From assembly GCA_963920525.1 (NCBI GenBank), contig OY986435.1:172709827-172773826 (forward strand): a stretch of DNA of 64,000 nt, read 5' to 3'. A program made the translations under genes and the position numbers. Positions 56,876 through 64,000 of the stretch are shown one piece after another (positions within the stretch are counted from its first letter, which is position 1; each line of letters starts with the position of its first letter). This stretch comes from Dichetophora obliterata. Lineage: Eukaryota > Arthropoda > Insecta > Diptera > Sciomyzidae. The notes under the pieces are model-generated. The model was not told the DNA's origin. It saw only the letters and a list, made by a program, of their open reading frames with translations, and did not search any database.

Positions 56876-57780
56876 TTAGAGCCATCAACATGCTGGTTAT
56901 GTGATAATGCTGTTCATACCAAATGTGCGGGCGTGACAGGCCGAGTTGCGGATTGTATTGAAGAAGGTAAAGGGTTGCGTTGGTCTTGCGAGAAATGTAG
57001 ATTGGCTGACATCAACTTCTACAAGCTTTTTAAGCAGACAAAGCAAGGTTTCTCTGAAATAAATAAAGAACTTTCTTCGCTTTCTGCAAAATTTTATAAA
57101 TACCAGTCTCTTTTCGACGATTTTAAATATATTGAAGAGTCAATTCCTTCACCCAAAAGGAAAAAAAATCATGTCTTTGCGTAGTAAGCAAAAACGGATT
57201 CATCTCCAACTCTACATTCTTCTGTACATGACATTGCTGATGATATGGACATTGGTGGTATAACAGCCCCTACAGCTATTTTAACTTCTACTTCGAATAC
57301 AGCAAACATATTGATTTTTGCTCCTTTGCCAGTGCTGGCACCTCCACCTTCATTGCGAGTCATGTCTTATGCCCAAACTGTTTCCCTTTCACCAACTTTG
57401 GTCGATTCCCAGGTTGTTCCTCTTAATTCTCCGGTTTCTGTTCCACCTAAGCCAATCATTGCAATTCCACCAACTAAATCAATCTTTGTTTCTCACTTAG
57501 CTGTGGATACAACAGAGGTTGATATAGATTTTTTTCATTAAATCAAAGTTGAATTGTTCCTTGCATCTTTCGGTTCATAAATTCAAATATTCAAATGTAA
57601 GATCGATTACTTCTTTTAGATTAACAGTTCTTTAATTCTATAGTTGATGTAAACTTTTGGCCGCCAAACACAATTGTACGCGAATTTGAATTTAAAAGCA
57701 ATCCAAGATCGGTAAATGTTGCACATTTGCTGCGTCCTGGAAATAGTCCTGAATCTCATCCAAAAAACGATTAATAAACC
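56876..57780 (+). pseudogene. Jockey ORF1 with PHD-like zinc finger, broken
   Basis: A Cys-x2-Cys...His-x2-Cys...Cys-x2-Cys pattern (CWLCDNAVHTKC, then WSCEKC) is the PHD-like finger known from some jockey-group ORF1 proteins, followed by a coiled region with a Pro/Lys tail. After the stop at 57184 the frame resumes at 57245 (Pro/Thr/Ala-rich linker to 57541), then in a third frame near 57560-57775, with the Phe-Trp-Pro-Pro-Asn ... Val-Arg-Glu-Phe motif also seen in the ORF1 tail at 32.1 kb. Confidence 0.6.
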
Positions 57781-58794
57781 GCAAGTCTAAATAAGAGCTT
57801 GTGTACCAAAATGTCAGGGGTTTTAACTCCAAACTTTTCGATATTTTCATAAACTGTTTTGATTTTGAATATAACATTATAATGTTTACAAAGACTTGGC
57901 TTCGCTCTAATATCTTAAATTCTGAAATAATGTGCAATAAATATCAAATTTTTCGTAAAGATCGTCATGATAAGATCGGTGGTGGTGTTTTGATAGCTGT
58001 TCAAAACGCGCTTGTATCTGAAGAATTGACAATTCTTGACACCAGTGACATTGAGTTCATTTGTGTTGCAGTTAAATTAAATAATAGTATTATTTATGTT
58101 ACCTGCTCTTACATTCCTCCTAAATGTGACTTAACAATGTATTTAAAACATTTACACGCCATCGAAAGAGTTCATAATTTGTTAAAAAATAAAGACGTTC
58201 TTATTGTGCTGGGTGATTTTAACCTACCTTTTGTGACTTGGAGATCATCTGACGATTCTGAATTTCTTACTCCTGTTTCCAATAGTGATTGCATACATGA
58301 TTTCTTAGATAAGCTGTCTGATCTGTGTCTTCAACAAGTCAATGATATTTTAAATATAAACCACAGAACCCTGGAGCTTGTATTTGTAGATAGAAGCACT
58401 ACTGTTAATCTCCATTCCTCGAATCCCGTATCTCTTCCAGAAGATGTACATCATCCAACTCTTGAATAACAGTTTTACTCCCCCACGAAAGAGAAGATAA
58501 AGTAACTGCTGATGCGCAGTTTATAAATAAAAAAGTTTATAATTTTAAGAAAATGGACTATCTAAAACTTAATTCCTTACTTTCGCTGACTGATTGGTCT
58601 CTAATTTAAACTAGCGGAACATCGAATCTTCTGTACAGTTTTTCAATTATACTCTGCAAAGGAGTTTCTTATTGTCCGTCCCAAAAAAAAGGTGTTTCTC
58701 CAATCCTTTAAATCCACCCTGGCTAACAAATGATCTAAAGGCACTTAAAAATTTAAAAAAATCGTTTATTTAAAAAATATAAAATATCAGGGGC

Positions 58795-58896
58795 CGAATA
58801 ACAGCATCCGTGATCGAGCAAAATTACGAAGGGCACTACGAGACAAGTGCCTATCAATATTGTACAATTTTGCTCGATCACGGATGCTGTAATTCG
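58795..58896. mobile_element. ~100 bp hairpin element in jockey ORF2
   Basis: The 31-base arm CGAATAACAGCATCCGTGAT... (58795-58825) pairs with 58866-58896 with a single mismatch, and an inner GGGCACT/AAGTGCC pair extends the stem, so nearly the whole interval folds. It interrupts an alignable stretch of ORF2. The exact insertion junction is uncertain by a few bases; an imperfect TCAGG/TCTGG pair flanks it. Confidence 0.75.
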
Positions 58897-60300
58897 TCCT
58901 CTGGTTCTAGTTTAGACTTTGCTTCCTATTCTTTTTGTCGTCATAGATATCAACTATTAAATAAACAATGCTATTCTGCTTATATAATTAACATAAAATC
59001 TCAATTTAAAGATGATCCAAAACTTTTCTATAGTTTTGTTAACTCAAAACGTAAAGCCTCCAGCTTCCCACCCCTTATGAAATTCCATCAGGAAGAATCA
59101 TCTTGTGACAATGTGATTTCTAACATGTTTGCAAACTTCTTTAAATCAACTTACTCCGATATACCATTTAATACTAGCACGGTGTATCCTTTTTTCCCGC
59201 CAGTTAACTCTTTTGAAACTTAAAAAAATTTTCTTTTACGACCGGCCCTGATAAAATTCCAAGCTGTATTTTAAAGCAATGTGCTACAAACCTGTGTACT
59301 CCTCTAGCAAACATTTTTAATATTTCCTTGCATAGTGGTTATTTTCCTATTATATGGAAGGATTCTTATATTATACCCCTTCATAAATCTGGCTCTAAGA
59401 TAGATGTTTCTAACTATCGAGGAATTGCAAAATTAAGTGCAATCCCTAAGTTATTTGAGAAAATCATAACTGATCAATTAACCCACTCCGTGTCTTCCAC
59501 CATTTCTGTCTTTCAACATGATTTTCTGAAGGGTAAGTCTACTACAACAAACCTCTTAGAGTTTACTACGCATGTTATAAATGATTTTACTTTGGGACTG
59601 CAGACTGATGTTATTTATACGGACTTTAGCAAAGCTTTCGACAGTGTTAAGCATAATCTTCTTTTGAAAAAACTCCACCTCATTGGGTTTGCTGTCACAT
59701 TATTAAATTGGATAAATTCGTATTTATCTAGACGTACTCAAAAAGTTTTATATAAGAATTCTCTTTCAAAAAGTATTTCGGTCACTTCTGGCGTTCCTCA
59801 GGGTAGTCATCTTGGACCGGTTTTGTTTTTACTACTCATTAATGATCTTCCTTCGGTTATAAAACACTGTAACGTCTTAATGTACGCTGACGACGTGAAA
59901 CCTTTTCTTTGTTACAAATCACCCGAAGAACGACATCTTTTACAATCTGATCTAAATAGACTTGTGGACTGGTGTAGCTTAAATATATTAAATCTCAACT
60001 TAAAAAAATGTAAGCATATGACATTCTCGCGAAGATCTGCTAATAACATCAATTACACTATAAATAACACTAACTTAGAAATTGTTTCCAGTTTTCTCGA
60101 TCTTGGTGTTATTATGGATTCAAAACTTCGCTTCAATCTCCACGTTAATATGGTGATAAATAAGGCAAGGGGAGTCCTTGGTTTCATTAAAAGATGGGCT
60201 AAAGAATTCAGTGATTCCTTTACTACTAAATTTATTATATACCTCTCTCGTAAGGCCAATTCTTGAATATGCATGAGTTCTATGAAACCCACAATATATA

Positions 60301-60440
60301 GGGCACTAATCTGTATCACGAAGCAGCACACCAACGACAAGCAAGACACGAGAAGCAATAGAATTTCGTATAGAAAAAAGTATTGCTTCTCGTGTCTTGC
60401 TTGTCGTTGGTGTGCTGCTTCGTGATACAGATTAATGCCC
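60301..60440. mobile_element. 140 bp hairpin element with 60 bp arms
   Basis: Arms 60301-60360 and 60381-60440 are complementary at 59 of 60 positions (only C/T at position 6), with a 20 base loop. The ends are GGGCA(C/T)TAATCTG and ATA flanks both sides. It sits in the RT C-terminal region of the jockey LINE, between codons that would otherwise run on (Asn-Pro-Gln-Tyr / Asp-Ala-Ile-Glu). Confidence 0.85.
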
Positions 60441-61599
60441 ATAATGTCTACATCGACGCCATAGAATCCGTTCAAAAACAGTTTTTACTTTTTGCTTTAC
60501 TTCATAGTCGTTGGAACCCCAATATTATGCTTTCATCGTATAAAATACGCCTTAAAATTATTTTACTACCTTCCCTAAGAAGCAGAAGAATGATGTCATG
60601 TTTCTGTATAAATTACTTCGTGGCGAGATTAATTCGGAATATCTCATCTCAGCTCTAAATTTTAACATCCCAATTAGAGGAACTAGACATTTTCTGTTTT
60701 TCAAGTTGAGTCAGTGCAGTTCTAATTACGCTCTTCATGAACCTTTACGATGTATGTGCAGTGATTTCAATGATAACTTCAACATGATTAATTTTTCTGA
60801 TTCGGTAGACGTCTTAAAACGGAAAATTATATTACATTTAAATAATTAAATCAATTTAACTTCATCCTATTATACCTAACGCAAATTTATAACAATGTAA
60901 TATTGGTAATTGAGATTGTTCTGTTTCTCCTTTTTGTCTTGATATTATGTTATATAAAGTAAGCACCATCAAATATGAATCGTTTTTAAAACATACTTTT
61001 TAATTATTCAATATTTTAATTTTAAATCGAATTGTGATTTACGTGTTCACGTGGTTTCATGATTTGAAATTAGACTGAACTCACACTATCACCTGGATTG
61101 GTGTGCCAGAGTATATCTCTTTTCCACACAAGTTTATGCCTGCGTTGGCCCAAATGCATATCCAACTATTTGGGATTTTGATTTGGCGGATATGAGATTT
61201 ATCTCATTTCCACGTAGGTCCTTGGGTTGGACAATGGCCGCAAGCCAGTTAAAATGAGTTTAGTGTTTTGGATTGTTTTTGAAATCAGGATTGTTTTTAG
61301 GGTACCTTAAATTGATAATCACTATAATTTAGTTCGATGTTGCTTATTTATATAGAATTAAATATACTTAAATACGTGTTTGTTATATATAAAACTTTTA
61401 AATTCCGCTGAAAAGCCAATTAATGTGCTTAGTGGAAAATCCTAATTGCCAATAGGGGCTATGTTTAGTACGTAGGTGCATTCTGTCTGTCCCGGCTGAT
61501 CCGGGCAGGATCTAGAGTGTAAATCGTGCATGCGTATAGGTCGGGTATACGTATCGATGGAAGATTCATACCTACAGGCGAATCCAAAAAAAAAAAAAC

Positions 61600-61890
61600 A
61601 AGATACAAAAAATGTGCGTACTGAAGACGCCGAAATGTCGCCTCGTCGCCGTTCTCAACTTGTTGGGCTTTGTCCTTCGACTATGTGAAAAATTTTATTT
61701 TTTATGGGGCTATATTAAGTCATTGGCTTATGCCGACTAACCAGTAACTCTTGAAGCATTGGAAGCCAATATTCAAGCCACCATAGATACCATACGATCA
61801 GATTTATTGGAAAAAGTAGTGAAAAATTAGACTGATTGAATGGACTATGTAACTCTTAGCCGCGGCATACATCATACTTAAAATCATACT
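61600..61890 (+). pseudogene. Mariner-type transposase, C-terminal remnants
   Basis: Two pieces are visible: about 61613-61690 with Val-Arg-Thr-Glu-Asp-Ala-Glu and Arg-Arg-Arg-Ser-Gln-Leu-Val-Gly-Leu, the second HTH region, and about 61700-61880 with Leu-Trp-Gly-Tyr-Ile-Lys-Ser-Leu-Ala-Tyr-Ala-Asp, Leu-Glu-Ala-Asn-Ile and an Asp-Tyr-Val...Ser-Arg-Gly tail, the family's C terminus. The DDE core between them is deleted, and several stops interrupt. Confidence 0.65.
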
Positions 61891-62009
61891 TAAAAAATAA
61901 ATGCCATAAAACTATCTATCAGATTATAATAATCAAAAATTCATTTCAACCATATTTCTGTCTTGTATTATTATTTCAAGTTTTCATGCAGCTAAAAAAA
62001 CTCTCTTTA

Positions 62010-62312
62010 GTATAATATAAATTATGTAGTGTGTAAAAATGATGTATAATGTAGGTATAATTTAATTATTATTTAAGTAGATAAAATTATTTATTAGTAA
62101 ATCCATCTATTCCTTGCTTCAGCTGTTGCAGCAGTTGTGCCCTGTCTCGCACCAATCCATACCACCACTCTCACTAATCTCACCATCAGTAAGGCGCCGA
62201 AAAAAAAACATAAAACCATGCCTGCAAATCAGTCTAAAACATCAGAAGGCAAAAGCATTCGTAATGATGCTGGTTTCAATCTTTTTAATTTAACAAAACA
62301 TGTAGAATACTG
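62010..62312. other. AT-rich interval without recognised gene
   Basis: A 71-codon frame (62137-62352) runs into the next element and has no motif that I know. Confidence 0.4.
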
Positions 62313-62629
62313 CACGCAGAGAAAAATCATAGTTGCAACAACCATGTTTTAAGAGGATCATAGTATGATTCGGATTATGATTGTTGCTAACATGTTCTTA
62401 AACATATAATATTTTCTATGATCATGATAAAATGATTACAACAACCATATTTAGAAAAGGAACTTTATTGTAGGAACCAAAATCTTATTGAAACAATCAT
62501 TATTCTCCTATTGGGCCGAAAATAGAACGATTGCAATAACTATATTATGCATTTATTTTTAGGATCCAGAATACTATTGAAACAATAATTTTATTTTTTT
62601 TTATTTTCATGCACTCCAATTTCAACAAC

Positions 62630-63232
62630 TATTAATTAAGATATCTCCAGAGGTTTGCCATTGACTAGGCTGAACAGAAATATTAAGGGTTTTCATGCAA
62701 AGTGGCAGGCTTCTAATTTGGGCAATTAGTTATTTTTATCAGACAGGTTGTATGAACAGCCCTTAAAGTCGATTGTGCATTTGCAGCATATAAGTCAGCT
62801 GTGCGATCTTCCAGCGATTCATTCCATTTAAACAGGGACGCTTTGCGGATTGTTTGCTTGTTTTCTCAAATTTTTAGAATTAAATCTTTATTAGTTTTGC
62901 TCAAATTATAACTTTTCCTTCAAAAAAGAAAACAGCTGATTGATCATATAAGTTTGCCACCTCGTTTGCTCACCTAAATCGAAGAGCAAATTTATCTGGT
63001 TTGTGCAAAAGCTTTTTCATACGAATTTTGACAGTTCATTTATAAGGCTGATAAACTTATAAGGTTTATACCATTTATAAGGGTATTGCCCATTTGCATG
63101 AAAACCCTTATTAATTCAATTGAAAAATCTTTTTGATAAAATTTTCTGTCCGAGGTGGGGTTTGAACCGCGGCTTTTTCGCTTACGAGCCACGCACACTA
63201 CCAGTAAGCCACAGCCGCTACTATCGCTCGCC
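62630..63232 (-). mobile_element. Second SINE copy, minus strand, split by a MITE
   Basis: Head at 63150-63232: box A TGGCTTACTGGTAGTGTG, box B CGGTTCAAACCCC, then CTCGGACAGAAAA and TTTTTCAATTGAATTAA, matching the SINE at 45.2 kb. The match stops at the MITE (62686-63107) and resumes left of it with TTTCTGTTC...CAATGGCAAACCTC down to about 62640. The tail is truncated or diverged. Confidence 0.75.
62686..63107. mobile_element. 422 bp MITE inside the SINE, TTA target duplication
   Basis: Ends (A)GGGTTTTCATGCAAA and TTTGCATGAAAACCC are inverted; TTA stands at 62683-62685 and 63108-63110. The SINE body is continuous across the site when the element and one TTA are set aside, matching the SINE at 45.2 kb. 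Confidence 0.82.
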
Positions 63233-63436
63233 TGACTAATGCCATTCATAAACATGGTACATTAAGTGCATTGTCACAAAAATAGCAATATTTGTGATAG
63301 AAAAAAAATATGGTCAGAAGTGCGAAATATATTTACGGTAAACAGAAATATGTTTGCTACAATTAAAGTCGAAATTGTCACTTTTCTGAGTGCTGTTTTT
63401 AGGATAAGGCGATTTAAAACAAAACACAATAATTGA

Positions 63437-63590
63437 ACAGTTGACAAACGAAACGGCACATAGCCAAGAATCGATAAAACTTATTGTGTCTGAATGAAGT
63501 GAAAGTTTTTCCTGCAAACTGTTCAGACACAATAAATTCTTTCGATTTATGGTTATGTTCTGCTTCGTTTGCCAACAATCAAAGAATAGT
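63437..63590. repeat. Foldback with TTATTGTGTCTGAA arms
   Basis: Arms 63437-63493 and 63522-63590 pair imperfectly (GACAAACGAA..., then TTATTGTGTCTGAA against TTCAGACACAATAA) around a ~28 base loop. Confidence 0.6.
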
Positions 63591-64000
63591 TCAGACAAAC
63601 ATTCAAAATTCTAACATGTTTGTCCCTATAATAATATTCCCATTTATCATGATTGACAGAACTACAACTTTTTCGTTGCAACTAATAGTTGAGGCAATCA
63701 TAGTATGTTGACGATTTCAATGGTGTTATGATTTCAAATATAATGTTATTTTTGGTACCACCATTAGTAAATTATGACTTTATTGAGGCAAAAATTTGTG
63801 TTTGCAGAAATAATACAATAATTTTAGTAAAAAAGATATTATTGTAGTAATCATGTCTCAACCATGTCTTTTCTCTGCGTGTGATGAATTAAAATCGTAA
63901 TATATCACTTTATTTGCTGAAATAGAGATATTATTAATTTAAGTTTGCCCTAATTTTTTATAAAGCCTTATTTATTAATAAATAGTATTGTTCAATTGAA

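Larger units (their letters stand above)
57801..60849 (+). pseudogene. Jockey ORF2: endonuclease and RT, multiply broken
   Basis: Endonuclease at 57801-58469 (Tyr-Gln-Asn-Val-Arg-Gly, Gly-Gly-Gly-Val-Leu-Ile, Gly-Asp-Phe-Asn-Leu-Pro); the catalytic Glu of the TETWL motif reads Lys. Then 58899-59223 and RT at 59328-60266 with Tyr-Thr-Asp-Phe-Ser-Lys-Ala-Phe-Asp, Gly-Val-Pro-Gln-Gly-Ser and Tyr-Ala-Asp-Asp. The C-terminal part resumes after the hairpin element and ends at 60849. Frame breaks occur near 58470, 59225, 60266 and 60600. Confidence 0.75.
56876..61600 (+). mobile_element. Jockey-clade LINE inside the mariner element
   Basis: It begins in ORF1 (5'-truncated), continues through a frameshifted ORF2, a ~740 bp 3' region and ends in an A13 run at 61588-61600. 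Both ORFs have several frame breaks, and two hairpin elements have inserted (58795-58896 and 60301-60440). It is the oldest-looking of the three jockey copies here. Confidence 0.75.
56585..62007 (+). mobile_element. Mariner-family transposon split by a jockey LINE
   Basis: TIRs TAGGGTGTTTTTTTAGCTGC (left) and AAGAGAGTTTTTTTAGCTGC (right, other strand) extend through ATGA; TA stands at both sides (56583-56584, 62008-62009). The transposase N terminus lies at the left and its C terminus at the right, with LINE 56876-61600 between. The catalytic middle of the transposase is missing, so it was already a deletion derivative or was eroded. Confidence 0.75.
62313..63881. mobile_element. 1.57 kb inverted-repeat element with CACGCAGAGAAAA ends
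   Basis: CACGCAGAGAAAA at 62313 is mirrored by TTTTCTCTGCGTG ending at 63881, and the arms hold repeated (A/C)ATCATAGTATG and ACAACCAT motifs in opposite orientation. It contains a SINE on the minus strand, split by a MITE, and a foldback at 63437-63590. No transposase remnant or clear target duplication is visible. Confidence 0.55.

Overview
The window looks like a gene-poor, repeat-dense piece of a dipteran genome. It is AT-rich, and every protein-like stretch I can recognise belongs to a transposable element; no host gene, rRNA or CRISPR array is supported. Insect-type evidence includes a copia element with a half-tRNA-iMet primer site, gypsy/errantivirus-like gag with a tRNA-Lys primer site, R1-clade and jockey-clade LINEs, a mariner-family element and tRNA-derived SINEs. 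A tephritid fruit fly is a reasonable guess from the style of the SINE and LINE repeats, but this is inference.

Left part (1-7.7 kb): the window edge cuts a Penelope-like element. After it come a transposase helix-turn-helix remnant, a small MITE with TAA target duplication, a long foldback, a deleted hAT element with intact ends, a Helitron-like degenerate stretch and two more inverted-repeat elements.

Centre (7.7-32.6 kb): a 3.45 kb segment occurs twice as direct repeats (7723-11178 and 17633-21561), exactly bracketing an intact-looking R1-clade LINE (11179-17632). The repeat holds about 2 kb of ordinary flank plus the 5' LTR, primer site, leader and gag start of a gypsy-like element. The right copy carries an extra 473 bp MITE whose empty site is preserved in the left copy. 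The right gypsy copy runs on into broken gag, which is split by a TAA-flanked inverted-repeat element (22632-32565). Inside that element sit a plus-strand jockey LINE, a minus-strand jockey LINE and another MITE, and a 1.8 kb stretch spanning gag, MITE and jockey has been tandemly triplicated.

Right part (32.6-64 kb): a MITE, a decayed DDE transposase, tRNA-derived sequences, a large foldback at 41.1 kb, a 390-bp-arm inverted repeat around a LINE tail, a SINE with a perfect 13 bp target duplication, and an inverted-repeat element carrying a tRNA-Asp-like sequence. Then comes a nearly complete copia element with identical-length 144 bp LTRs (47259-51719), a 2.4 kb inverted-repeat element containing a 37 bp minisatellite, and a mariner-family element (56585-62007) split by a jockey LINE that is itself hit by two hairpin elements. 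A final inverted-repeat element contains a SINE split by another MITE.

The recurring theme is short inverted-repeat elements with three-base TTA/TAA targets (PIF/Harbinger style), seven or so of them, several dated by the host element they interrupt. I did not find a clear new gene system. The most unusual structures are the kilobase-scale duplication bracketing the R1-clade LINE, the nested and triplicated gypsy-MITE-jockey block, and the near-perfect hairpins.
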